Assembly (NCBI GenBank): GCA_039922955.1
Contig: JBDTDR010000106.1
Location: 1-34,383, forward strand
Reading direction: 5' to 3'
From: Tumulicola sp039922955
GTDB lineage: Bacteria; Vulcanimicrobiota; Vulcanimicrobiia; Vulcanimicrobiales; Vulcanimicrobiaceae
DNA length: 34,383 nt
Under the pieces are notes generated by a model. It searched no databases. It was given only the letters and a program-made list of their open reading frames with translations, and was not told the origin of the DNA. A program made the translations under genes and the position numbers. Below are positions 16,725 to 24,125 of the stretch, one piece after another (positions within the stretch are counted from its first letter, which is position 1; every line of letters starts with the position of its first letter).

Positions 16725-17175
16725 TTATAGCGATCGGGTGAGGACGAGCACGATCTTGCTGCCTTGCAGAACGTAGGCGTCGGGCGCGATCGTCGGCTGC
16801 CCCGGCAGCGCCCCGTAGGGGACGCCTCCGCCCACGGTCGTAAACGGCGCGGCGTACACGTTGGTAAGGTTGGTGCCGTACAGCCCGACCTCGTATCCGC
16901 CGCGGCGAAAGGCGACGTGCGCGTCGAGAGTCGCATACGGCGAGCGATTCAGTTCGTTATACGTGCCCTCGTAGTTGAGCTGCGCGCCGAAGACCAGCCC
17001 GTGGCCGGCCTCGCGGTCGAACGCAAGGTACGCTTTATGCAGCGGCTCGCCGAGCGATTGCTGGCCGAGGACGAGGGTTCCGTCTTGGATCTCGGGCGGA
17101 ATCGCGGTGAGAAAAGCGCTGGCGACGCTCCAACCGGCGCGCAGGCGAACGTCTTGGCCCAGTTGTTGTTCCGCG
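16725..17175 (-). pseudogene. C-terminal beta-barrel part of the TonB-dependent receptor, in a shifted frame
   Basis: Downstream of about 17175 the receptor's own frame becomes Arg/Pro-rich nonsense, while another frame reads as an outer-membrane barrel without its own start. It runs EQQLGQDVRLRAGWSVASAF, then LVFGAQLNYEGTYNELNRSP, ATLDAHVAFRRGGYEVGLYG, TNLTNVYAAPF, and ends with a terminal strand SKIVLVLTRSL and a TAA at 16725-16727. Joined to the upstream frame after GIYRGIDLR, it restores a receptor of about 815 residues. Loss of two bases (or gain of one) in the CGCG run at 17171-17176 explains it. Either the receptor is a recent pseudogene or this is an assembly error. Confidence 0.75.
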
Positions 17176-19173
17176 CAGGTCGATGCCGCGGTAGATTCCG
17201 TTGCCCGCGTTGACCGGATAGCTCAACGGACACGGCGTCGGGTTGCGCTTGGTTTCGCAGCTGGGAATCGGATTGACGTTGAGCTGGCTGGACGGATCCC
17301 GTAGATTCGACTGATAGGCGTCCACCGAAAGATGCAGCTGGTGCCCGAGTTTCCCAAAAATTTGTTCGCCGCCAAGGTCGTATTCGGTCGCGTGGTCGGG
17401 TCGCAGGTTCGGATTTCCGATATAGACGATGCCGCCGACGGGAACGCGATCCGCCGGCGGGGGCGCGATCAGCTCCGAGAGCTGCGGCGTTTGAAACGTC
17501 GTGCCGACCGACGCCCGAATCGCCGTGTTACCAGTCGGAGTCCACGCGAAGCCCAGCCGCGGATCGAAACTCGAGCCGAAGGTACTGAAGTTGCTGTAGT
17601 ACGCGGCCAGCGAGTAGTGGATTTCGCTGCTGAGATCGCCGCTATAGCGCAGCACCGCGGAGCGCTGCGTCTGCGCCAGCGACACGAGGTTCACCGGCGG
17701 CGGCGCGGCGTCTAGCGGCTGCGCGTCGACGCGCTTCAGTTCTGCCGTCACCTGGCCTTGCACGTAGTTCGTTGCGAGCGATTCGGTTCCTAAGTCGTAC
17801 TTAAACGACAGCAGCCCGCCGGAGAAGCGATGGTCGAGCTCGAGCCAGTCGTCGCCCAACGCGTCGCGCTGGTTGTAGAGATACGGCTGCGCCTGGGCGC
17901 CCGGACCATCGACCGATTGCGCGTCGAGCGTCGTCAAATGACTGAGTTGAAGGGTCGTCGCGGGTGCGCCGTCGAGTTTCTCGCCCCCCAGCGGGAGTTG
18001 GACGTCGAGACCGTAGTTGGCCTGATGGGCCGCAAGCGTCGTGCCGCTGAAGCTCTGGTAGCCGCCGCTGGGGACCGCGTCGCCGCCTCCACCGCCAAAG
18101 CCCGGCGGCGTGTACGTCGTCAAGAGCGCGGAGTCGTCCTTGACGACGGTTTGATTGCGAAAGGCGAGCTGCACGTATCCGTAGCCTTGGGCACCGCCGA
18201 GCTGGTAGCGCAGTTTGGTCAGCAGCGAGTCGCCGGACGAGTTGCTTCCGACCGGCTGCGACGCGACGTCTTGGTTCACCGAACCCGACGAGGTCGCACC
18301 GTGCAGCGAGACGGCGTAGCCGAACCGGCCGTCGGACCCCGTCGTTTGCGCCGTCTCGCCGAAGCTGCCGTACGATCCGCCGAAGATTCGCAGCAGCGTA
18401 TGCGGTGTGACGGTGGGTTGCAGGGTTTGAATGTTCACCGCACCGCCGATGGTGTTCGGCCCAACGAGTGAAGACGGCGAAATGCCGTAGACGAGCTGCA
18501 CGTCTTGCAGCGCCGCCGGATCCATCAAGGAAAGGTCGAAAGCGCCGGTGCTGCCGTTATTGACTTGGTGGCCGTCGATGTCAACCAGCGTTTCGGTCGG
18601 ATCCGGACCGCGCAAGGCGAAGCTGACCGTCGCGTTGCTGCCGCCGCCCAGGGGCAGCACGGGCGTCGTCGAGAGCTGATCCCAAACCATCGCCGAAACG
18701 GCGGTCACCCCGGCGGCTGCGGCGTTCGCGGCGCTCAGGGTGACGCTGGGAGCGGAACCCGTCGAAACGGTGTCGCCGGCGGAGGCGCGCACGTGTCCGA
18801 TGACCGTGAGCGAGTTCGTGGTCGCGCGCGACATCACCAAGGCGAGCACCGCTCGGCCCGGACCGACGGTCACCGTTTGCTGCGAAAGCGGCGCGTATCC
18901 GGGCGCGGAGGCCGCAACGCTATAGGTTCCGTTTGCCATTCCCGCCAGCGCGAACCGACCGCGCGCATCACTCGTCGTGGTGCGCGCGCGTCCCTGCGCG
19001 GTGAGCCTGATCGAGGCGGCGGCGATCGGCGTTCCGTCGTCGGCCGCTACGGTGCCGGTGACGTCAACGGTTGGCGCCTGCGCGGCGGCCGTGGCAACGC
19101 ACGATCCAAACCCGATGCAAAGTGACAACGGCAACGCGCAGAGTGCGCGCGCGCGCCGAGTGATATTCTCCAT
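17035..19173 (-). CDS. TonB-dependent outer-membrane receptor, frameshifted near its C-terminus
   Basis: The open frame gives about 712 residues, of which the first ~665 are credible receptor. A signal peptide (MENITRRAR... to about residue 31) is followed by a carboxypeptidase-regulatory-like Ig fold (DVTGTVAADDGTPIAAASIR to about residue 110). The plug comes next (FALRGPDPTETLVDIDGHQV, VYGISPSSLVGPNTIGGAVN), then the barrel (for example NLRPDHATEYDLGGEQIFG). Start ATG 19173 has a GGAAAG box about 7-8 nt upstream; the track to 19245 lies in the upstream gene. After about 17176 the frame turns to Arg-rich nonsense while the true barrel end continues in another frame to 16725. The substrate is unknown; the cobalamin adenosyltransferase nearby hints at corrinoids only weakly. 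Confidence 0.85.
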   Translation of the reverse strand: MENITRRARALCALPLSLCIGFGSCVATAAAQAPTVDVTGTVAADDGTPIAAASIRLTAQGRARTTTSDARGRFALAGMANGTYSVAASAPGYAPLSQQTVTVGPGRAVLALVMSRATTNSLTVIGHVRASAGDTVSTGSAPSVTLSAANAAAAGVTAVSAMVWDQLSTTPVLPLGGGSNATVSFALRGPDPTETLVDIDGHQVNNGSTGAFDLSLMDPAALQDVQLVYGISPSSLVGPNTIGGAVNIQTLQPTVTPHTLLRIFGGSYGSFGETAQTTGSDGRFGYAVSLHGATSSGSVNQDVASQPVGSNSSGDSLLTKLRYQLGGAQGYGYVQLAFRNQTVVKDDSALLTTYTPPGFGGGGGDAVPSGGYQSFSGTTLAAHQANYGLDVQLPLGGEKLDGAPATTLQLSHLTTLDAQSVDGPGAQAQPYLYNQRDALGDDWLELDHRFSGGLLSFKYDLGTESLATNYVQGQVTAELKRVDAQPLDAAPPPVNLVSLAQTQRSAVLRYSGDLSSEIHYSLAAYYSNFSTFGSSFDPRLGFAWTPTGNTAIRASVGTTFQTPQLSELIAPPPADRVPVGGIVYIGNPNLRPDHATEYDLGGEQIFGKLGHQLHLSVDAYQSNLRDPSSQLNVNPIPSCETKRNPTPCPLSYPVNAGNGIYRGIDLRGTTTGPRRSPARRLERRQRFSHRDSARDPRRNPRPRPAIARRAAA

Positions 19174-19208
19174 GGAAGTACTTTCCGAGTTGGCTAAGAG
19201 GTAAAAAA

Positions 19209-19862
19209 CTAGCCAGAAATCGGAACGGGCGGTCCGCGCTTGCACGCGCGCCGCGAGAGAAGCAGCGCGCGACCGACGCTGCGCGTCGCGCGCGCGCGAT
19301 TTTGCGCGAGGGGAAGGGGCGCAGGCCGCAGGCTCAAGCGACTGAACGCGGCCACGATAAACGCTGAGATCGGTAACTCGCGATCCGCGATCGCTCGCGC
19401 GACGCGATGGGCGAGCAGGCCGAACAGCGTACCACTAAGCCCGGCCGCACCCGTGCCCAGCAGCACCGAGCCGCCGAACAGATCGGTGACGCCGTCGATG
19501 CGGCCGGTTAGGAGACAGTCGAAAGACTCCATGGCCACCAGGGCAACGATCGCCACGCCCGCGGTCGCCGCCGCGAAACGCGCCGGATCGCCGAGCGCAT
19601 CGCGCACGGCCGCGAGTACCGAGGGCTTGGAATCACAGCGACGGTCGAGGATATCGAAGATCGTTCGGATCGCGGCGATGAGGATCGCAACGCCGACGGC
19701 GGCCAGCAGCAGCGCGCGGGAATGATGCGCGATGCCGTCGTAGGCGTCGCGCGCCAGCACGTAGTCGCCGGCCACGTCGATGGCGACGTGCGCGACCGCA
19801 GCAGCCAAGGCGCCGGTTACGGCGATCAGGCACAGCCGAAGTGCCAACTGAGTCGAACGCAT
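19209..19862 (-). CDS. Membrane protein of unknown function upstream of the TonB-dependent receptor
   Basis: 217 aa with four or five hydrophobic helices: about residues 5-30, 46-70, 96-117, 131-152 and a weaker one after 165. The C-terminal ~40 residues are Arg-rich and probably cytoplasmic. No family is recognised. The regular pattern of two helix pairs with a small acidic loop (HVAIDVAGDYVLARDAYDG) resembles small inner-membrane permease-like proteins. The stop is 35 nt before the receptor start, so the two are likely co-transcribed, and a role in uptake or energising of the same substrate is an inference. ATG 19862 diverges from the permease gene 141 nt away. Confidence 0.65.
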   Translation of the reverse strand: MRSTQLALRLCLIAVTGALAAAVAHVAIDVAGDYVLARDAYDGIAHHSRALLLAAVGVAILIAAIRTIFDILDRRCDSKPSVLAAVRDALGDPARFAAATAGVAIVALVAMESFDCLLTGRIDGVTDLFGGSVLLGTGAAGLSGTLFGLLAHRVARAIADRELPISAFIVAAFSRLSLRPAPLPLAQNRARATRSVGRALLLSRRACKRGPPVPISG

Positions 19863-19966
19863 CCGACCGCGACCCTTGGCGATGGGCCGCGCTACCGCCT
19901 CCTCGATAGATGGCCACCCCGATCTCCAACCGCACCGATTCGACCGCTGATTCGCGCGATTTCCCT

Positions 19967-19981
19967 GGGGGAGAGGCCCCC
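19967..19981 (+). promoter_or_regulatory. Short GC hairpin in the leader of the amino-acid permease gene
   Basis: GGGGG-AGAGG-CCCCC forms a five-pair GC stem with a five-base loop, ending 22 nt before the permease ATG and before its GAGGG ribosome-binding box. It is not followed by a U-run, so it is unlikely to be an intrinsic terminator. It might affect translation or mRNA stability. In GC-rich DNA a stem this short can occur by chance. Confidence 0.25.
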
Positions 19982-20003
19982 CGTGCTTACGAACCGAGGG
20001 CGA

Positions 20004-21521
20004 ATGTCGTTCGTTTCCCAGTTGTTTGCGACCACCAACGTCGACAAACTCCGCGAACTCGGCCGGCGAAAAATCCTTCGCCGAGCGCTCACGGCCAAAG
20101 ATCTCGTCGCCATCGGCTTGGGCACCATGATCGGCGGCGGAATTTTTACGACCATCGGGACGGGCGTAAAGGGCGCCGGACCGGCCGTCATCATCTCGTT
20201 CCTACTGGCCGGCCTGACGTCGTTTTTCGCGGCACTCTGTTACGCGGAACTCGGGGCGATGGTGCCGGTGGCCGGCAGCGCCTATACGTACGCCTATGCC
20301 ACGATGGGCAAGCTGTTTGCGTGGATCATCGGTTTCGCCTTAATCTTCGAGTACGGCATTAGCGCCGCGCCGGTGGCCCAGCAGTTCTCGGCCTCGCTTC
20401 AGGACGTTTTCAAGAGCATCGGTCTCGCGCTGCCCGCCTGGGCGCAGCAGTCGAACCTGATCGTCAACGGCCCCTGGTGGAACCCGAGCAATTGGGATCT
20501 GCTTCATTCCCAGTACGATGTCGTCGGCGCGCTCTTCGTGATCGGGCTGAGCGTGCTGCTCTCGATCGGCATCCGCGAGTCGGCCACCACCAACAACGTC
20601 TTCGTGGTTCTGAAGATTTCGGCGCTGGTCGTCTTCGTGGTTGCGGGCCTGTTCTTGTTCCATGCCGCCAACCTGCACAATTTCAATCCGATCGGTTGGG
20701 GAACGCTGCATCCCTTCGGTGGAGCCGTCGAATCGGCGCAGCCGTACGGCATCATCGCCATCGGGGCGTACGTCTTCTTCAGCTACATCGGATTCGACAC
20801 CGCGACCACCACCGCTGAAGAATGCAAGAACCCGCAGTTCGACGTTCCGGTCGGCGTCATCGGGGCGCTCGCGATCGGCACGGTCATCTACTGCGCAACG
20901 GCGTTCGTATTGGTCGGATCCGTTCCATGGAACCACGTGCCGGTCAAGAATCCGCTGGTCTACGCGCTCGCACCGCTGCACATGCCGATTTTGAACTGGG
21001 TCATCACCATCGGCGTCTTGGCCGGCACGACCAGCGTCGCGCTGAGTTCGCTGCTCGGCCAATCCCGGATTTTTTACGTGATGGCGCGCGACGGCATGCT
21101 CCCGCCGGCCGTCGCCGTCATTCACCCGCGCTTTAAAACGCCGTTGCGGACGACCATCTTCACCGGTTTCGCGGTCGCGGTTCTAGCGCTGATCGTTCCG
21201 CTCAACAACCTGCTCAATCTCGTGAACATTGGGACGCTGATCGCCTTCACCGTCGTCTGCGCGGGCGTACTCTACCTACGCAAACGCAAGCCCGACTTGC
21301 CGCGCAGCTTCCGCGTGCCGTTCGTTCCGCTCTTCCCGATCTTGGGCATCGTGTTCTCGCTCTTCCTCGCGGTCTTCGGACTCTCACGCGCTACCTGGAC
21401 CTGGTTCCTGATCGCGCTGATCGCCGGTCTCATCTTCTTCTTTGCGTACGGCTTTCGCAAGTCCAACCCCGACGACGTCGGCCCGGTCGAGGATCCCGAA
21501 GGGCTCACCGAACTTCCCTAA
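20004..21521 (+). CDS. APC-family cationic amino-acid permease
   Basis: 505 aa with about 12 to 14 membrane helices. The first helix carries the consensus substrate-backbone motif AIGLGTMIGGGIFTTIG. FFAALCYAELGAMVPVAGSAYTYAY and the conserved FFSYIGFDTATTTAEECKNP block identify the CAT/YfnA branch of the APC superfamily (cationic or broad amino-acid uptake). LGQSRIFYVMARDGMLPP follows later. The start ATG 20004 (MSFVSQLFATTN) has GAGGG four bases upstream; the longer open frame back to 19722 overlaps the divergent gene and is not coding. The soluble tail ends GPVEDPEGLTELP. The gene is monocistronic on this strand, with degraded sequence after it. Confidence 0.93.
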   Translation: MSFVSQLFATTNVDKLRELGRRKILRRALTAKDLVAIGLGTMIGGGIFTTIGTGVKGAGPAVIISFLLAGLTSFFAALCYAELGAMVPVAGSAYTYAYATMGKLFAWIIGFALIFEYGISAAPVAQQFSASLQDVFKSIGLALPAWAQQSNLIVNGPWWNPSNWDLLHSQYDVVGALFVIGLSVLLSIGIRESATTNNVFVVLKISALVVFVVAGLFLFHAANLHNFNPIGWGTLHPFGGAVESAQPYGIIAIGAYVFFSYIGFDTATTTAEECKNPQFDVPVGVIGALAIGTVIYCATAFVLVGSVPWNHVPVKNPLVYALAPLHMPILNWVITIGVLAGTTSVALSSLLGQSRIFYVMARDGMLPPAVAVIHPRFKTPLRTTIFTGFAVAVLALIVPLNNLLNLVNIGTLIAFTVVCAGVLYLRKRKPDLPRSFRVPFVPLFPILGIVFSLFLAVFGLSRATWTWFLIALIAGLIFFFAYGFRKSNPDDVGPVEDPEGLTELP

Positions 21522-21674
21522 CCGGATTCGATTGCCGTCGGAGAAAGGCTCTCGGGCATCGCAGCGGATCTGGCGAACACGCGTGAAGCAATCCTCGGCG
21601 ATCTCGAGGCCGCTGAGAAAGAGGGAATCTCTGTCAAGATCGAGCCGACGCCGGTCGTCGAAATCGCGGTTTAA
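21522..21674 (+). pseudogene. Start-less coding remnant in frame with the permease, after its stop
   Basis: Directly after the permease TAA the same frame continues for 50 codons with protein-like composition: PDSIAVGERLSGIAADLANT, then REAILGDLEAAEKEGISVKI and EPTPVVEIAV before a TAA at 21672. It has no ATG, GTG or TTG start in frame, G/C-rich third positions and alternating charge like a helix plus strand. I do not recognise it. It may be the 3' end of a gene truncated by a rearrangement, or a chance frame. It marks the left edge of the disturbed region. Confidence 0.3.
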
Positions 21675-21699
21675 CGCTGCCAGGAACTCCGCTTGAAAC

Positions 21700-21969
21700 A
21701 TGAACAGCCCGTTTGGGAAAGGCTTGGGTGCAACGCTGGCTTATGCGATATGCTTGTCGGGCGTGATATTTATTATTGCCATCCTAAGTGCGACCGGAAT
21801 TGTTGAAGTTCGGTCTTCGTGGGCTAGTGGTGTGCCGTCGTTGCCTGCCTTAAACTTTATATCTATAGTCGCCTTCCTTGTTTACATTGTTGCCGCCACC
21901 ATTTTTCTACGTTTCCGAGCTAGATTGAGCGCACGCAAGGCCAACAGAATGCGCGATAGGGCACCCTAG
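21700..21969 (+). CDS. Small two-helix membrane protein, unknown
   Basis: 89 aa with two clear membrane helices (about residues 9-33 and 51-71) separated by a short polar loop and ending in a basic tail RFRARLSARKANRMRDRAP, which gives a positive-inside end. No family is recognised. Its base composition is visibly AT-richer than the flanking genes (for example at 21760-21800 and 21850-21910), which suggests acquired DNA. The best ribosome-binding candidate, AGGAA, lies about 14 nt from the ATG and is weak. It may be real or a decayed leftover next to the insertion-sequence remnants. Confidence 0.45.
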   Translation: MNSPFGKGLGATLAYAICLSGVIFIIAILSATGIVEVRSSWASGVPSLPALNFISIVAFLVYIVAATIFLRFRARLSARKANRMRDRAP

Positions 21970-21984
21970 AACTAGCGGCGGCGA

Positions 21985-22300
21985 CGGGGAATCCTACGGG
22001 TAGATAGCGCCTATTACTCGGCGCTGCCGCGCTATGTTAGCCGAAAGGTTGTCGTGCACGTGGGCCGGCTGTGGCTGCGGATCCTCGACGCCAATAGCCT
22101 GGAATGCATTCGCGAGCATCCGATCGCCTAACGCAAGGGCCATGATTGCCGGCGCTGGCCCGAGCTGCGGTGCATTCGCCCACCGGCTCGTGGAGGAACG
22201 GGGCGCCGTTGCCTTGCGCGCGCTGTTCGGGATGCTCGATCTACTGCGGCGCTACGAAGCGACCGCCGTGGAGCGAGCCTGCTCGTATCATTCCCGAGAT
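21985..22300 (+). pseudogene. IS21-family IstA transposase remnant (C-terminal part)
   Basis: Two fragments in different frames resemble the C-terminal half of IstA. Frame one, 21991-22131, reads RVDSAYYSALPRYVSRKVVV and then RLWLRILDANSLECIREHPI before a TAA, matching the beta-rich IstA segment (usually YY-x-x-P-x-x-x-G-x-x-V-x-V-R). Frame two, from about 22150, reads GPSCGAFAHRLVEERGAVAL followed by RALFGMLDLLRRYEATAVER, the helical C-terminal IstA block. A third frame continues IPEIETYIKHFMTLTQGATP up to about 22360 and may be the tail. Stops and frame changes make it non-functional. No istB follows and no end repeats were identified. Confidence 0.6.
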
Positions 22301-22359
22301 CGAGACGTATATCAAGCACTTCATGACGCTGACGCAAGGAGCAACTCCGCACGCGTCGA

Positions 22360-22519
22360 CGCGGGCCTTTCAGCCAACCGGCCGGGGAGTTGCGCCTCGG
22401 TGGCCTCCAGCTCCTCAACCCACAACTCCACTGCTCGATCTGTCGCGCGCGCTTTTCGCTCTTCTGTCCAAACTGCCGGCGACGTAGCTTCAGAAACTCC
22501 AGCTTTCGCGCGGAATGGA
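22360..22519 (-). pseudogene. IS66-family TnpC transposase remnant (N-terminal coiled part)
   Basis: On the minus strand, about 22420-22515 reads RKLEFLKLRRRQFGQKSEKR followed by ARQIEQ, the hallmark LRR-x-x-FG-x-x-SEK helix of IS66 TnpC. After a one-base frame change the sequence continues as LELWVEELEATEAQLPGRLA (about 22365-22428), again typical of TnpC N-termini. The rest of the transposase is absent. The fragment ends exactly against the serine-hydrolase stop at 22520, and it lies opposite in orientation to the IstA remnant. Confidence 0.6.
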
Positions 22520-23809
22520 CTATGGAGAGGTGCTCGGCGAAGGCGACGGCAACGGCGATACTTTGTAGATCTGATCGAGAACTTTCAGCATGATCGGATT
22601 GGCGGTGATGCCTCCGTCCAGCGATAGCGTCAGATTGGTCCAAACGACGAGCGCCACGTCGTTCTTTGGATCGTAGCCCATGAACGAATTGAAGCCTACG
22701 GTTTCGCCGCCGTGAAAATACATCGCGTTCGACGACCAGCGGATCTCGCTGATTCCATACCCGTATTGTTGGCCGTCAGGTTTGCCAGGGTCTTCGGGTC
22801 GCAGGCTGTCGAGCCAACGCTGCTGATAGGCGGCATCGAGCACGCGGCCTGAAACCAGGTCCCGTATCCAAGTCGCGAGATCGTCGGCGGTGGAAATGGC
22901 GCCCCCGGCTGCCCCAGAAAAGGAATGATTCACAGCCGTGTAGTCGGTCGGCAGCAACGTGCCGGCCCGAGCTGCGGCTTGGACTTCGGTCGAGTACGCC
23001 GGGTTTTCGGCCCCCACGGCGTTGAAAGCACTGCCGTAGAGGTAGCCGTGCGAAAACGGTTCGGGAATGGCGTTCACCGTGCTGCGCGGAAACATCGTGT
23101 GCCGCAGACCCAGCGGGCCGAACAGCCGATCCTGCATTGCCTGGTGTAGTGGTTCGCCATCAACCTTCTCGATGACGAGGCCGAGTAGCATGTAGTTGGT
23201 GTTGCTATACTCGAAGGCCGTCCCCGGTGCGACATTGGGGGAATGCGCGAATCCGATGGCCAGCAGTTCGTCCGGCGTCCAAACCTTGGTCTGGTCGCGA
23301 TCCATGACATCCGAGATTTTGGAGTCGTTGCTATAGTTGTACAGGCCGCTGCGCATCTCGAGCAGTTGAGCGATCGTAATGTGGTCGCCGTTGGGCACGC
23401 CTGCGACGTATTTCGAGATTGGATCGCCGAGCTTGAGCTTGCCTTCCTGGGCGAGTTGCAGAACGATCGCGGCGGTCATCGTCTTTGTGTTCGAGGCGAT
23501 TCGAAAATATGTGTCCGCGGTGGGCGGCGTCGTCGTGCCCAGTTGCGTGGTGCCGTACGTGACCGTAAAATTGCCTTGGGGCGTGCGCAAAACGACTACC
23601 GCGCCGGGAATGAGCAGCTTGCGGGCCGTCGTGTCGAGCAGGCTTTGCAACGCCGCCTGGCTGATCGGCTTCAACCCGGAGCCGGCCGTCGGGGCTGCCG
23701 TAGCCAATCCCGTCGACAATCCGAGGACGACCCCGCCGAGTACGACGCTCGTAACTTGAACACACCGGCGCCGAGACGCCGATCCCGGCGTCCTGAAAAA
23801 TGGTTGCAT
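22520..23809 (-). CDS. Class-C beta-lactamase-like serine hydrolase (penicillin-binding-protein fold), secreted
   Basis: 429 aa with a signal peptide (basic start, hydrophobic core about residues 18-38, AAP cleavage region). The three catalytic motifs of the family are present: Ser-x-x-Lys in RIASNTKTMTAA (Ser106, Lys109), Tyr-x-Asn as YSNTNYML (Tyr201) and HxG as FHGGETVGF near residue 375. Such proteins are D-Ala-D-Ala carboxypeptidases, esterases or D-aminopeptidases; drug resistance cannot be inferred. The start ATG has a strong GAGGAGG box about 8 nt upstream, the best in the window. A Pro/Ser-rich tail ends the protein. It stands alone, flanked by the IS66 remnant and an empty stretch. 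Confidence 0.9.
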   Translation of the reverse strand: MQPFFRTPGSASRRRCVQVTSVVLGGVVLGLSTGLATAAPTAGSGLKPISQAALQSLLDTTARKLLIPGAVVVLRTPQGNFTVTYGTTQLGTTTPPTADTYFRIASNTKTMTAAIVLQLAQEGKLKLGDPISKYVAGVPNGDHITIAQLLEMRSGLYNYSNDSKISDVMDRDQTKVWTPDELLAIGFAHSPNVAPGTAFEYSNTNYMLLGLVIEKVDGEPLHQAMQDRLFGPLGLRHTMFPRSTVNAIPEPFSHGYLYGSAFNAVGAENPAYSTEVQAAARAGTLLPTDYTAVNHSFSGAAGGAISTADDLATWIRDLVSGRVLDAAYQQRWLDSLRPEDPGKPDGQQYGYGISEIRWSSNAMYFHGGETVGFNSFMGYDPKNDVALVVWTNLTLSLDGGITANPIMLKVLDQIYKVSPLPSPSPSTSP

Positions 23810-24125
23810 GCGAGGGTCCTCCTCGGTTTCATACTAGCAGTTTTGTGCGGTCAGCCCTACGGGTATCCCGCTGCGACACGGACTAGGTCAGGCGATGCAA
23901 TGCCAGAGAGCCGAGAGCTGAGCGACGACCTTGGATGTGCCGGGTACGCCCCGTGTCCCGAATAACGAGCGGCGACCATAACTCCCACCGCAGTGCTTTT
24001 GCCACAGCGTACTGATAATAGCGCCTACGTGACGGCACTCCTGCGGCGCACCGGCCGTTGCGAGATGTTCGCAGAGCCGGCAATGCTATCGGGGGTGTGG
24101 CCCCCGGAGTGACGAACCGGACGGC
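23810..24125. other. Intergenic stretch with no supported gene
   Basis: This divergent gap separates the serine-hydrolase start (minus) and the ion-channel start (plus). It should hold both promoters. Open frames on both strands here have no recognisable motif or ribosome-binding site, and I see no tRNA, hairpin terminator or repeat structure. Confidence 0.6.

Noticed and set aside
19722..20003. Upstream extension of the amino-acid permease frame.
   Set aside because: It overlaps the divergent membrane-protein gene, has no permease homology, and ATG 20004 has a good ribosome-binding box.
22520..23809. Antibiotic-resistance (AmpC) interpretation of the serine hydrolase.
   Set aside because: Only the general fold motifs are shared; the sequence and context fit the broad carboxypeptidase/esterase group and no ampR regulator is adjacent.
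21992..23869. A ten-base repeat, CCTACGGGTA, near 21993 and 23857, considered as a target duplication around the IS remnants.
   Set aside because: Too short, with flanks that do not match and no mobile-element ends beside it; chance is enough.
23883..24083. 66-aa minus-strand open frame in the gap before the ion channel.
   Set aside because: No ribosome-binding site, no motif and Arg-rich composition typical of noncoding GC-rich DNA.
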